From Kineococcus mangrovi (GTDB lineage Bacteria; Actinomycetota; Actinomycetes; Actinomycetales; Kineococcaceae), in assembly GCF_041320705.1 (NCBI RefSeq), contig NZ_JBGGTQ010000002.1, positions 558,001 to 622,000 on the forward strand: a stretch of 64,000 nt of DNA. The letters run 5' to 3'. Below the pieces are notes generated by a model. That model saw only the letters and a list, made by a program, of their open reading frames with translations, searched no databases and was not told where the DNA came from. This document shows positions 36,024 through 44,077 of the stretch, piece after piece (position 1 is the first letter of the stretch; every line of letters begins with the position of its first letter). Made by a program: the position numbers and the translations under genes.

Positions 36024-36073
36024 AGTTCGTTGACACCTACTGTATCGACCAGCTTGGTCTAGATTCAAGCCCC

Positions 36074-36751
36074 GTGCCGCAACCACCGGGCCCGTGGGTC
36101 GAGAACTGACTGTCCGCCGACCGCTTCGGCACCTACCTGGCCGCCGCGGCAGGGGACCGGGCTCGGGCGCTGGCCCTGTACGACTGGAACGCGGCGATGT
36201 CTGCGGCGATCTTGCACGACCTGGGGCACCTGGAAGTCGCGTTGCGCAATGCCTACGACACCAGCCTGGCCCGCGTCCCGCTGCCCGCCGGCGCCGAGCA
36301 CTGGACTCAGGCACCCGCGACCCTCTTCGTTCGCCAGCCCAAGCGGGCCAAGGACGGCACCAGCATCGACGCCAACGACACCCCACGCCGTCAGGTGCTG
36401 GCTGCTCGACGGGCTGCAGGCGGCCCGAACGCTCCGGGTGGCAAGGTCGTGGCCGAGTTCTCGTTCGGGTTCTGGCGCTACCTGTCCACTTCCGCACATG
36501 AAGTCCCGCTGTGGCGGCCCTACCTGCACCACGCCTTCCAGCCCGGGACCTCCCGCAGGGACCTGGACCAGGCGGTGCGTCAGCTGCACCTGCTGCGCAA
36601 CCGGGTCGCCCACCACGAGAACCTGCTGACCGCGAACCTGGCCGCCCGCCATGACGACGTCGGGCGTGTCCTGGCCATGATCTCTGCCCAGCTAGAGCAG
36701 CACGTGGCCGGCCGCAGCACCTGGGCGAGCGTCTTGACCCAGCGACCATGA
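36074..36751 (+). pseudogene. Abi-like protein gene with in-frame TGA at codon 12
   Basis: From GTG 36074 the frame reads VPQPPGPWVEN, then TGA (36107-36109), then LSADRFGTYLAAAAGDRARA and the conserved ALYDWNAAM and GHLEVALRNAYDTSLARV of Abi-like proteins. FSFGFWRYL, the helix LRNRVAHHENLL and the rest of the family continue to the end. The stop interrupts a normal N-terminus. Translation could restart at the ATG 36197, giving 184 residues without the first helix. A TAGATT box 8 bp upstream of GTG 36074 fits a leaderless transcript. The family is linked to phage abortive infection and RNA binding; here it is probably damaged or truncated. Confidence 0.65.
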
Positions 36752-36762
36752 CAACACCGCCC

Positions 36763-36793
36763 GCTCGCACAGCGGAATGACCGGGACGTCACG
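36763..36793 (+). repeat. Array repeat copy 2
   Basis: CAGCGGAATGACCGGGACGTC is a variant of the core (GCGGGATGACCGTGACGTC) with G to A and T to G changes. It begins 12 bp after the stop of the Abi-like gene. Confidence 0.7.
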
Positions 36794-36857
36794 CGCAGCG
36801 CGTCTCATGTGCGCGGGTTGAGCAATCTGAGCCGGTGCCGGTGGCAGGCTCCTCCAG

Positions 36858-37151
36858 GTGGCGCCCCTGGTTGAGACCAACGATGTCGTCGAGGCACTCG
36901 ACCTCTACGACGGTGATGTGATCAAGCACCCCACCACTGGGGCCGTCATGACCGTCACCGCCCACATGCACTTGGACCCTCACCACCTGGACCTCATCCC
37001 GGGCGTCGTCCGCTTCGACGTCTACGACGGCCTCGACGTGGATAGACCGCTGGAGTGGGAGGGCCCTGAGGAGCAGTTGATCATCGGTCCGGGCATGCGC
37101 ATCCGCCGGCTCTACCAGTACGTGCTTCCACCGGGCGCCCGCGTCGGGTGA
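36858..37151 (+). CDS. Hypothetical protein, 97 aa
   Basis: No family recognised. A small acidic beta-type protein: VVEALDLYDGDVIKHPTTGA, MTVTAHMHLDPHHLDLIPGVV, then RIRRLYQYVLPPG. The GTG at 36858 is the only reasonable start; the ribosome-binding site is weak. It is flanked by array repeats 2 and 3. Confidence 0.55.
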   Translation: MAPLVETNDVVEALDLYDGDVIKHPTTGAVMTVTAHMHLDPHHLDLIPGVVRFDVYDGLDVDRPLEWEGPEEQLIIGPGMRIRRLYQYVLPPGARVG

Positions 37152-37180
37152 ACGCCGCACGCCAGACTCGCTCTTCGTCA

Positions 37181-37240
37181 CGATCGCGACGTCACCGGCC
37201 GCCCGAGACCGCTCACACCGCGAGATGACCGCGCGTGTCG
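37181..37240 (+). repeat. Array repeat copy 3 (long form)
   Basis: Long-form repeat: GCGACGTC arm, CCGAGACCGC, then CACACCGCGAGATGACCGCG. It overlaps the GTG at 37235, which argues against that codon as the start of the following gene. Confidence 0.7.
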
Positions 37241-37273
37241 CATTCCCTCAACGGTGTCAGCAAGACTGCTCTG

Positions 37274-37960
37274 ATGGGCAAGGGCGAATCGGGCGCTGAA
37301 GACGTGTCGGCCGCTGAGGCAGCCCGCAGGGCCAGGGCCCGCTACGGAGTGGACTACCCCCTCGAGGTGCAGCGCTGGTTCCAGCACGGTGGCTGCGGTG
37401 GGCGTGACTACGTGATCGGCAACCCGCACACCTTCCGCGGCCGGATCGCCGCCTACTGTCCGCACGAGGACGTCGGCTTCACCGTCTCCAAGGAAGACAT
37501 GGACGTCCTGTCCCCGTCAGCCCAGTCGTGGTTGGACGGCTACCTGGCCGGTGCGGAGCCCGACCCGGTGGAGGTTTTCGGGCCGGGCGTCCGCGACGTC
37601 GCCGTTGACGATGAGCGCTGGGTGCGGTGGCAGCAGCTGGTGCGTGACTTTCGGGCCAGCGGGACATGGCCGCTGCAGGACTGGTGGGATCCAGCGCCGC
37701 TGCCGGCTGGGGTGGATCTGTCCGCGCTGCTCGCGGTACCTGCGCTGCCGTGGGTCGTACGGGGAGCGGAGGTGTGGACGTGGCAGCAGCACGGGCAGGA
37801 GTGGGGGTGGGTGCGTGCGCAGCCGCAGCCGGCGTTGAGCCGCGGCTTCTTGGTGGGCAGCGTGTGTGAGCGGCGCGATGACCACGGCGAGGAGTGGATG
37901 GCGGTGAGCGAGCAGCAGTGCTGGTGCTGCGACTGCGGCCACTTGACCGAGTCTTGGTGA
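37274..37960 (+). CDS. Hypothetical protein, about 228 aa
   Basis: No family recognised. Conserved-looking core RARARYGVDYPLEVQRWFQHGG, then YVIGNPHTFRGRIAAYCPHED and a tryptophan-rich centre (WVRWQQLVRDFRASGTWPLQDWW). The C-terminus has a Cys cluster, CWCCDCGH, that could bind zinc. I prefer ATG 37274; GTG 37235 lies in the array repeat. It is the third gene of the array. Confidence 0.55.
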   Translation: MGKGESGAEDVSAAEAARRARARYGVDYPLEVQRWFQHGGCGGRDYVIGNPHTFRGRIAAYCPHEDVGFTVSKEDMDVLSPSAQSWLDGYLAGAEPDPVEVFGPGVRDVAVDDERWVRWQQLVRDFRASGTWPLQDWWDPAPLPAGVDLSALLAVPALPWVVRGAEVWTWQQHGQEWGWVRAQPQPALSRGFLVGSVCERRDDHGEEWMAVSEQQCWCCDCGHLTESW

Positions 37961-37982
37961 GAGCTTGTCAGGGGGCTCGTCA

Positions 37983-38011
37983 GCGGCGGTATGACCGCGC
38001 GGATCGCGGCG
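37983..38011 (+). repeat. Array repeat, degenerate copy 4a
   Basis: GCGGCGGTATGACCGCGCGG is a weak match to the core, 23 bp after the preceding stop. Confidence 0.45.
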
Positions 38012-38051
38012 ATGTGCAGGTGATCGTCGCGCTCAGCTCGACCTCGCTCAT

Positions 38052-38116
38052 CGCCATGTCCACGACGTCGGCGGTCACTCGAGACCGCGCACCACGCGGG
38101 ATGACCGTGTGGTCGG
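38052..38116 (+). repeat. Array repeat copy 4b (long form)
   Basis: Long form: CATGTCCACGACGTCGGCGG, TCGAGACCGCGCACCACGCG, then GGATGACCGTGTGGTCGG. CCGCG-CACCA-CGCGG inside it forms a 5-bp hairpin. It is nearly identical over 27 bp to copies 7 and 12. Confidence 0.85.
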
Positions 38117-38135
38117 GCCTGATCCTGTCCCAAGC

Positions 38136-38609
38136 TCAAAGCTTCAACAGGGACACGCCGAACCGTCGTTCGAGCGCCTGCATGATCAACCGGTGGTCCT
38201 TGGCGACAGCGGCGTCAGCAGGTGTGATGGCGCCCGTCCAGGCCGCGGTGGAGGTCATGCGTACGCGCACCGTGTTCTTCGTCGCCCGTATCGCCACGTC
38301 TCCGGGGTTGGGGATGGACTTGGCCTCCGCATCGCCCTTGTGGAACCACACGAAGACCTCGACCGGCCGGCTCTCGACCTGGCGCCAGGCGTGCTCCATG
38401 GATTCGTCTGAGGCTGAGCGTTTGAACGCGTCTTCCAAGCGTTGTGCGTAACCGCGTGGGTGCTTCAGGAGGAAGACGCACCCGATGGGTTCGATCCACG
38501 CCTGGTCGTCCTCATCCACTGGTTGCTGCTCGGCCTGGTGGTCGCTCGTGGAGACCGGCGCCGAGAGGTGCTTGTGCGGCTCAGGGGTCGATGGATCCAG
38601 GCTGCTCAT
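38136..38609 (-). CDS. Hypothetical protein, 157 aa
   Basis: No family recognised. Variable hydrophilic first 35 residues, then WIEPIGCVFLLKHPRGYAQR, SRPVEVFVWFHKGDAEAK, DVAIRATKNTVRVRMTST and a helical end (DHRLIMQALERRFGVSLLKL). An alternating beta pattern suggests a small alpha/beta protein. It is on the minus strand while the flanking repeats keep the plus orientation. Confidence 0.55.
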   Translation of the reverse strand: MSSLDPSTPEPHKHLSAPVSTSDHQAEQQPVDEDDQAWIEPIGCVFLLKHPRGYAQRLEDAFKRSASDESMEHAWRQVESRPVEVFVWFHKGDAEAKSIPNPGDVAIRATKNTVRVRMTSTAAWTGAITPADAAVAKDHRLIMQALERRFGVSLLKL

Positions 38610-38626
38610 CTACGCATGATCGCGCC

Positions 38627-38652
38627 CGATCGGCGGGATGACCGTGACGTCG
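38627..38652 (+). repeat. Array repeat copy 5 (core only)
   Basis: GGCGGGATGACCGTGACGTC matches the core exactly. It sits between two divergent array genes (38609 minus and 38701 plus). Confidence 0.8.
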
Positions 38653-38700
38653 CGCAGCGCGCCATGATTCCGGTGCAGATCGGTGTCTAGGGTCGAGCAG

Positions 38701-39207
38701 ATGTGGATACGACCGGCCGTCCCCGACGACGCCGAGGCCATCGCGGAGCTCAACGCCGCGGCTTGGAAGTCGGCGTTCGCTGGCGTGGTCAGTGACGAGT
38801 ACCTATCCAGCTACGACGGCGCACCACAGCGGCGCCGCGAAGACCTCCTGACCATGTCACCTGGGGCAGTCCAGCTCGTTGCAGAGGACGGCATCGTCGT
38901 CGGGTGGTCGATGGGGCATCCGTGCGAGGACGAGGACTGCGATCCAAACACCGTCTACGAGGCGCGTTCCTGCTACGTGGCTCCGACTCACTGGCGCTCC
39001 GGTACCGGCCGTCGTCTCATGCAGCACCTGCTGGCTGGCCTGGACCGCTACCGATGGCAGGAGGTCGTGCTGTGGACACCTCGCGACACCACGCCGACAC
39101 GAGCGTTCTACGCCACTCTCGGCTTCAAGCCCGATGGCAAGACCGCCGTCATGGACCGTCTCGGGCCAGTCCCCATCGTGCGGCTAAGACGCCCAGTCGA
39201 GGCATGA
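38701..39207 (+). CDS. GNAT family N-acetyltransferase
   Basis: 168 residues. N-terminal IRPAVPDDAEAIAELNAAAWKSAFAGVV is typical, with the acetyl-CoA site YVAPTHWRSGTGRRLMQHLL (about residues 96-115) and the C-terminal motif ARAFYATLGFKPDG-like segment. The substrate is unknown. ATG 38701 directly precedes the conserved strand; GTG 38683 is a weaker option. Array gene between repeats 5 and 6. Confidence 0.82.
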   Translation: MWIRPAVPDDAEAIAELNAAAWKSAFAGVVSDEYLSSYDGAPQRRREDLLTMSPGAVQLVAEDGIVVGWSMGHPCEDEDCDPNTVYEARSCYVAPTHWRSGTGRRLMQHLLAGLDRYRWQEVVLWTPRDTTPTRAFYATLGFKPDGKTAVMDRLGPVPIVRLRRPVEA

Positions 39208-39225
39208 GCGCCACAGCGCGGCCAT

Positions 39226-39289
39226 CGACACGACCGCAACGTCGGCGGTCAGTCGCGACCGCGCACAGCGCGGGATGACCGCAACGTCC
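39226..39289 (+). repeat. Array repeat copy 6 (long form)
   Basis: CGACACGACCGCAACGTCGG, CGGTCAGTCGCGACCGCGCA, then CAGCGCGGGATGACCGCAAC. It begins about 20 bp after the GNAT stop. Confidence 0.8.
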
Positions 39290-39368
39290 TCCCAGGCCCG
39301 AGACCAACTCCGAAGCCTCCTCGCGGTGCGCTGATCGGCTGATCAGCGGTACCCGCCACCATGAGTCC

Positions 39369-39857
39369 ATGCAGGTCACGGACGGACAGGTGGCGGTCGA
39401 GCTGGTCGAAGGCATCGGTGCTGAGCGCGCAGCAGCAGGCATCTGGGCCCGAGCGACGGCACAGCGGGATCGGCTCCACTCGGTGGCTCCGCTGGAGGAG
39501 AAGCTCTCGGGCATCCAGCAGACGCTGAAGGCAGACGGCGCCTCACTGCACCTGGCGAGTCGCGGCTCACGCGCCATCGGTTTCTGCATCCTGATTCCTC
39601 GAGGGAAGTCCCTGGAGATCCGCTACCTCGCCACCGACCCTGAGGTCTGGGGCTCCGGTGCAGGGTGGGCGCTGTTGAAGCACGTGCAGGAGCACGCCGG
39701 CCGGACAGGATGTCCTCGCGGTGAGCTGTGGGTGATCGCCGACAACGCACGCGCGATCAGCGCCTACAAGCGGGCGGGCTGGGTGGCTACCGACCTCGTC
39801 GAGGTGCGCGGGTCCGCGGGACGCCCGGAACGTCGATTCGTCCGCGACTTCGACTGA
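39369..39857 (+). CDS. GNAT family N-acetyltransferase
   Basis: 162 residues. The acetyl-CoA site is YLATDPEVWGSGAGWALLKHV (about residues 77-97), followed by ELWVIADNARAISAYKRAGWV, which is the typical motif B region. It differs clearly from the GNAT at 38.7 kb, so it is not a local duplication. ATG at 39369. Array gene between repeats 6 and 7. Confidence 0.82.
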   Translation: MQVTDGQVAVELVEGIGAERAAAGIWARATAQRDRLHSVAPLEEKLSGIQQTLKADGASLHLASRGSRAIGFCILIPRGKSLEIRYLATDPEVWGSGAGWALLKHVQEHAGRTGCPRGELWVIADNARAISAYKRAGWVATDLVEVRGSAGRPERRFVRDFD

Positions 39858-39910
39858 CTCTGCCCGCGAAGTCGAGCGTGAGACCAGACGGTCCTGGATC
39901 GCTCGCTTCT

Positions 39911-40000
39911 CGACATGTCCGCGACGTCGGCGCCAGCTCGAGACCGCGCACCACGCGGGATGACCGTGCGCCCGCGCACCGCGGGATGACCGTGACGTCG
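39911..40000 (+). repeat. Array repeat copy 7 (long form plus second core)
   Basis: The long form (CGACATGTCCGCGACGTCGG to GGATGACCGTGCG) is followed by a second core CGCACCGCGGGATGACCGTG ending in ACGTCG. A 40-bp stretch starting at about 39928 is identical to copy 12 (44.09 kb). Confidence 0.9.
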
Positions 40001-40292
40001 ATCGCGACCGACCGCCCCTGCCGAGATGCTCGATCAGACCCGCACCGAGGTGGTCGCCGCGTGGGCCGACAGTGCCTGACGCAGGACCACGTGCTCGTGC
40101 ACGTCCCCGGGCACTAATTCCCGGGCACTTGCGACAGCACTGCCGCACCTGGTACTGGCTGCCACGATCACCTCCGTGCGCGTCGTCACGGTCCTGGCGA
40201 CGCTCCTGAGGCACCATCGTGGCCGGCGGGCAGCGGCGGGAGCCGCGCGCAGGCCAGCGTCATGCGCACTGACACCCCGAGGAGACGAGCCG
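40001..40292. other. Non-coding stretch after repeat 7
   Basis: The 435-bp gap between the GNAT stop (39857) and the desulfhydrase start holds repeat 7 and then this stretch. It has an open 17-codon frame at 40026-40079 that may be a gene remnant, and a local direct repeat CCGGGCAC (40108 and 40122 regions). No intact gene is seen. Confidence 0.5.
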
Positions 40293-41288
40293 GTGACCTC
40301 CGAGCGAACCACCCCAGCTGGTCAGGACGATGGGCCCGCAGCTCGTCGGCGGCTGGGCTCCTACCCCACGCCGGTGGAACCGGCACCGCGGCTGGCGGCC
40401 GCGCTGGGGTTGGGCGCGGACGACCTGGTGATCAAGCGGGATGACCTCATCGGACTCGGCGGTGGCGGCAACAAGGTCCGCAAGCTGGAGCACACCCTGG
40501 GGGCGGTGCTGCGTTCCGGGGCACGTGCCGTCGTCACCAGCGGGGCCCCGCAAAGCAACCACGCACGGCTCACCGCCGCGGCTGCGGCGCGGCTCGGTCT
40601 GCAGGTCGTCCTCGTCCTGGAGGGTGAGCCACCGGAGGAGTTCGGGGGCAACTTGCTGCTGGACGGCCTCTTCGGTGCCCGCATCGTCTGGGCCGGGCCC
40701 GTGGGGCCCGATGACCTGGCCGACCGGGTGGAGGACGAGACGCACGCCCTGCGCGAGCAGGGAACTGCCACTGAAGTCATCCCGTTCGGGGGTTCCAGCG
40801 TCGTGGGTGCGCGGGGTTATGTCGAGGCCGGGGTCGAGCTGCTGGAGCAGGTTCCCGATCTGGCCACGGTGGTCGTCGCCGTGGGGTCGGGAGGCACCAT
40901 GGCGGGTCTGGTCCACGCGCTGGGGACGGAGCGGGTCCTGGGGGTCGACACCGGCGCCGTCCAGGACGCGCAGACCCGTGTCCACGACCTGGCCGTCGGC
41001 CTCGCGAGGGAGGAGGGTTCACCGGGACCCGGTCCGCTGCGGATCCGTCACGAAGAGGTGGGAGCGGGGTACGCCGTGCTCACCGCCGCTGTCCACCAGG
41101 CCATGTCGTTGGTGGCGCGGACCGAGGGGGTCGTCCTGGACCCGGTCTACACCGGGCGGGCGGCGGCGGGGTTGGTCGCTGCAGTGGCCGCTGGGGAGAT
41201 CGCGGCCGGGCGCCGCACGGTGCTGCTGCACAGCGGAGGACTCCCGGGCCTCTTCGGGCACCCGGACGCGGGTTCCCTGCTGGTCTGA
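40293..41288 (+). CDS. D-cysteine desulfhydrase / ACC deaminase family PLP enzyme
   Basis: 331 residues. The PLP lysine lies in LIGLGGGGNKVRKLEHTLGAV (about residue 57) and the phosphate loop in GAPQSNHARLTAAAAARLG and VAVGSGGTMAGLVHAL. The YTGRAAAGLV segment is typical of D-cysteine desulfhydrases, which make pyruvate, H2S and ammonia; ACC deaminase is closely related and cannot be excluded. GTG 40293 has GAGGAGA at 40279-40285 and precedes the variable N-terminus. It is the largest array gene and is metabolic, unlike its neighbours. Confidence 0.85.
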   Translation: MTSERTTPAGQDDGPAARRRLGSYPTPVEPAPRLAAALGLGADDLVIKRDDLIGLGGGGNKVRKLEHTLGAVLRSGARAVVTSGAPQSNHARLTAAAAARLGLQVVLVLEGEPPEEFGGNLLLDGLFGARIVWAGPVGPDDLADRVEDETHALREQGTATEVIPFGGSSVVGARGYVEAGVELLEQVPDLATVVVAVGSGGTMAGLVHALGTERVLGVDTGAVQDAQTRVHDLAVGLAREEGSPGPGPLRIRHEEVGAGYAVLTAAVHQAMSLVARTEGVVLDPVYTGRAAAGLVAAVAAGEIAAGRRTVLLHSGGLPGLFGHPDAGSLLV

Positions 41289-41326
41289 CGTGCGACGACG
41301 TGGAGGTCACCACGTCCTGACACCAA

Positions 41327-41388
41327 CGTGTCCGCGACGTCGCCAACGACCGGGACCGCGCGCCATCTGCGGGATGACCGTGCGGTCG
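41327..41388 (+). repeat. Array repeat copy 8
   Basis: CGTGTCCGCGACGTCGCCAA, then CGGGACCGCGCGCCATCTGC and GGGATGACCGTGCGGTCG. A diverged long form. Confidence 0.75.
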
Positions 41389-41506
41389 TCACCGACGACT
41401 GCTGCCAGGTGCGCTGGCATCGCATGATGCTCACGACACGGGTGAGCCTGCCGACGGTCTGCCGATGGTCTGCGGATGATCACCCACGGGACTAGAGAGG
41501 TGACGG

Positions 41507-42082
41507 GTGGGCAGTAGGCGGCCAGGCGGTGATGCCACGCAGGTCCTGCGCAACCGCGCCAACCAGATCTCCGGCTGGGTGCTCTGGGTGATGCTCACCG
41601 GCCTCTGGTGCTTGAACGACCCGATGGGGCTGGCCCCTTCGCATCCGCCGACGGCCACCCGGGGCGAGGCGGTGCTGGTCAGCGTCTGCTTCGCCGCGGC
41701 CAGCGTGCTGGCTGTCCTGGTCTTCTCGGTGCCGTACGTGAAGGTGGGGTCAAACAGGGTGCTGGTACAGAACCCCTTGTCCTGTCATGTCCTCTCGCGG
41801 GGGCTGATCGTCGCTGTGCGCGAGGGCGTGATGTGGCCGGTGCTGGTCCTGGCCGATGGCCGTCGCATCTGGCTGGTGGCAGCTGAGCAGTCCGCCTTGA
41901 TGAGGATGCGGGGGGTCGCGGTCTTCGACGAGCGGCACCTGCAGCCATCAGGGTCGGCGGGGGTCGTGAGTGCGCCGTTGGAGCGTGCGCGGGTGTGGTC
42001 GGTTCCGGTGCCGGCGCGGGTGGTCGCTGGCGTCTGGGGTGGGCTCGTCGTGCTCGGGCTGCTGTTCGGGCGGTTCGTGTAG
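41507..42082 (+). CDS. Hypothetical membrane protein, 191 aa
   Basis: Two N-terminal membrane helices (ISGWVLWVMLTGLWCL and VLVSVCFAAASVLAVLVFSV), then a PH-like beta segment (VKVGSNRVLVQNPLSCHVL, VLADGRRIWLVAAEQSALMRM) and a C-terminal helix (VVAGVWGGLVVLGLLFGRF). It resembles bacterial PH-domain membrane proteins, role unknown. GTG 41507 follows GAGAGGTGACGG. Confidence 0.6.
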   Translation: MGSRRPGGDATQVLRNRANQISGWVLWVMLTGLWCLNDPMGLAPSHPPTATRGEAVLVSVCFAAASVLAVLVFSVPYVKVGSNRVLVQNPLSCHVLSRGLIVAVREGVMWPVLVLADGRRIWLVAAEQSALMRMRGVAVFDERHLQPSGSAGVVSAPLERARVWSVPVPARVVAGVWGGLVVLGLLFGRFV

Positions 42083-42118
42083 TCGGTGGCCAGCTGAGGC
42101 GCCCGCCGACCTCCTGGA

Positions 42119-42195
42119 CGCGGAATGACCGTGCGCCCGCGCACCGCGGGATGCCCGTGCGCTCTGCGCGCACCGCGGGATGACCGTGACGTCGG
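42119..42195 (+). repeat. Array repeat copy 9 (three tandem units)
   Basis: Three successive cores: GCGGAATGACCGTGCGC, CGCACCGCGGGATGCCCGTG and CGCACCGCGGGATGACCGTG ending in ACGTCGG. GCGCAC and GTGCGC halves pair across each unit. Confidence 0.85.
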
Positions 42196-42344
42196 TGCGA
42201 TCGCTCAGTCGCCGGCTGGCTCAGCTGCCCGCCGGAACTGCCGCGGCGAGCAACCCTCCCTGCGCAGCCAGTGCTCGGTTCACACGATGCGCTCGGCAGG
42301 CAGCACGCAGATCGGCACGTCCATGAGGTCGTCACGTCCTGGTC

Positions 42345-42382
42345 AGCGGATGACCGTGCGCTGCGCGCACCGCGGGATGACT
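42345..42382 (+). repeat. Array repeat copy 10 (two units)
   Basis: CAGCGGATGACCGTGCGCTG and GCGCACCGCGGGATGACTGG. Together with copy 9 it fills most of the 356-bp gap before the toxin-antitoxin pair. Confidence 0.8.
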
Positions 42383-42411
42383 GGTAGATCCACCCGATGG
42401 GGCTGCCACCT

Positions 42412-42429
42412 GTAGCAACTCACTGCTAC
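42412..42429. promoter_or_regulatory. Toxin-antitoxin operator/promoter
   Basis: GTAGCA-N6-TGCTAC is a perfect inverted repeat ending in a possible -10 box TACGCT (42427-42432), 6 bp before the antitoxin GTG. Palindromes overlapping the -10 box are typical autoregulatory sites of Phd/YefM systems. The spacing implies a leaderless mRNA. Confidence 0.65.
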
Positions 42430-42438
42430 GCTGGTGAC

Positions 42439-42735
42439 GTGAGGACGATCAGTCAGCGCGAGCTACGCAACGAGAGCGGCAAGATCCTCCGCGAGCTGCG
42501 TGACGGCGAGGAGTTCGAAGTCACCATCAACGGCGAGAGCTTCGGCATCCTGAAGATGACCCCACCTCCGGCCAAGCCCCAGCGGTTCGTCCGTGCCGAC
42601 ACCCTCCGGGCTCTCTACGCCGACGCGCCCCTCAGCGCCGAGCAGGCCGACGACTGGAAGCGGGACGTCCGCGAGGTCTTCGACGACGAGGTGGACGCCC
42701 CGTACACCCGCGCGTCCCGTCGTCAGGAACGGTGA
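42439..42735 (+). CDS. Phd/YefM-type antitoxin
   Basis: 98 residues. The N-terminal DNA-binding fold is typical: TISQRELRNESGKILRELRDGEEFEVTINGE with the later LKMTPP. The C-terminal acidic part (DAPLSAEQADDWKRDVREVF) would wrap the toxin. GTG 42439 was chosen as it starts right at the conserved RTISQREL segment and fits a leaderless start. The stop overlaps the toxin GTG by 4 bp. Confidence 0.85.
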   Translation: MRTISQRELRNESGKILRELRDGEEFEVTINGESFGILKMTPPPAKPQRFVRADTLRALYADAPLSAEQADDWKRDVREVFDDEVDAPYTRASRRQER

Positions 42736-43115
42736 CCTCGCCCGTGGCCGTGCTGATCGACAGCAACGTGCTCATCGACGGGATCGTCGTCGAAGACGCC
42801 TCCATCTCCATCCTGACCATGTTCGAGCTGGCCGGCGGGATCGACAGCGTCGCCGACCCCGAGGTTCGGGCGGCGCGACAGCGCCGGTACGACGCCGCCG
42901 CAGCCGTCTTCGACCCCTTCCCCGTGTCCCGGCGGGTTCTGGACGCCTACCACGACATCGACTCAGCCGTGGTGGCGATCGGTCGCGAGCCCAGGCCCCG
43001 GCGCTTGGACCTGATGATCGCGGCGACCGCTCGAGCGCACGACCTTCCGCTCATCACCGCCAACCTCGACGACTACCGAGGGTTGGACGCGCTGCTCGAC
43101 GTGAGGAGCCCCTGA
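42732..43115 (+). CDS. VapC-type PIN-domain toxin
   Basis: 127 residues. Conserved acidic residues of the PIN RNase are present: VLIDSNVLIDG (D10 region), TMFELAGG (Glu), RRLDLMIAATA (Asp) and TANLDDYRG (Asp). It would cleave RNA unless bound by the antitoxin encoded just upstream. Translationally coupled by a GTGA overlap. Stabilising toxin-antitoxin pairs are common in cassette arrays. Confidence 0.88.
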   Translation: MTSPVAVLIDSNVLIDGIVVEDASISILTMFELAGGIDSVADPEVRAARQRRYDAAAAVFDPFPVSRRVLDAYHDIDSAVVAIGREPRPRRLDLMIAATARAHDLPLITANLDDYRGLDALLDVRSP

Positions 43116-43171
43116 CGCGCTGCTGAGACGGGCCGATGATGGTTGAGGTGCCCCTATCGCGCCCTGGCCGA

Positions 43172-43204
43172 GCGCTGCGCGCACCGCGGGTGACCGTGAC
43201 GTCG
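43172..43204 (+). repeat. Array repeat copy 11
   Basis: GCGCTGCGCGCACCGCGGGT, then GACCGTGACGTCGG. One base (A) is missing from the GGGATGACC core. Confidence 0.75.
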
Positions 43205-43227
43205 GGTCTCCACGATCGCCGGGTGAA

Positions 43228-44013
43228 TCAACTCGCAGGCGCGCACAGCACGTCGGTGTGCTCTGCAAGCCACGACGCGTCGCGGCGGTAAAGGTCAACG
43301 TGGCTGCGCACATGCTCGTGTCCCTCATCAGCTCGCGCCTCGGTGAAGGCAGCAAGCTCGTGCAGTCGCTGCACGGCCACGCTCGCCACCTCAGCTGGAG
43401 TCGCAGCAGGACCATAGGTACGGCAGAGCAAGCGCAAGCGCCTTGCCCGTTCTGGCAGTGAGCTGGCCAGTCCATCGGCGTTGGCGGGGTGGCTCAGCGG
43501 CACGAGGCGGTACGCCAGGTAGGCCAGGTCCCAAACTCGTGGTCCTGGAGAGGCGGTGTCCCAGTCGATCACCCCGCTGAGACGCTGATCGGTGAAGACC
43601 ATGTTGTAGGGCGCGAAGTCGTTGTGGCAGATCACCTCGACTGGTTCGTGGGCCGGCAACCGCCAGACCGATTCGTCGCGGTTGAAGTCGATCGTGGCCT
43701 GGTGCAGTTGGGCCATCATGTCCGCCGCGCGAACCAGCACCTCGTCGCTCCAGACCCATTCCGGCATCGGGTCCTGGGGGACGACACCTGGCAGGTGCGA
43801 AAGGTTGTCTCGACCGTACTCATCGACCCCTCGCGGTTCGGGGACCCATGTGAGGCCTCGCTGACGCAAATGAGCCAGGAGGCGCTGAATGGTGGGTGTC
43901 CAAGCACCAGCCGGACGGCGGACGCTGTCGCCGACGCGGGTAGCGCCTCCCATGTTGCCGCCGGTGAGGGCTTCTTCGACGTCGTCGATCTCATCGCCAG
44001 CATGGTCGGTCAT
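43228..44013 (-). CDS. Aminoglycoside phosphotransferase family protein
   Basis: 261 residues. Catalytic loop VICHNDFAPYNMVFTDQRL and metal loop SGVIDWDTASPGPRVWDLAYL are intact. The N-terminal lobe begins EEALTGGNMGGATRVGDSVRRP, typical for the small-molecule kinase subgroup in which TGGN is the P-loop-like element. The substrate is not predictable; resistance cannot be assumed. ATG at 44013. On the minus strand between array repeats 11 and 12. Confidence 0.85.
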   Translation of the reverse strand: MTDHAGDEIDDVEEALTGGNMGGATRVGDSVRRPAGAWTPTIQRLLAHLRQRGLTWVPEPRGVDEYGRDNLSHLPGVVPQDPMPEWVWSDEVLVRAADMMAQLHQATIDFNRDESVWRLPAHEPVEVICHNDFAPYNMVFTDQRLSGVIDWDTASPGPRVWDLAYLAYRLVPLSHPANADGLASSLPERARRLRLLCRTYGPAATPAEVASVAVQRLHELAAFTEARADEGHEHVRSHVDLYRRDASWLAEHTDVLCAPAS

Positions 44014-44077
44014 CACTGCAGCCTGGCGTAATGGTCGACCCGGAGCCAGCTCTGCAGGCGGGTGACCACTCGTATCT

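Noticed and set aside
36040-36085. tRNA-like 3' end (GATTCAAGCCCC) as a possible attachment site
   Set aside because: The bases before and after the TTCAAG loop do not pair as a T arm, and no acceptor or anticodon stem can be drawn.
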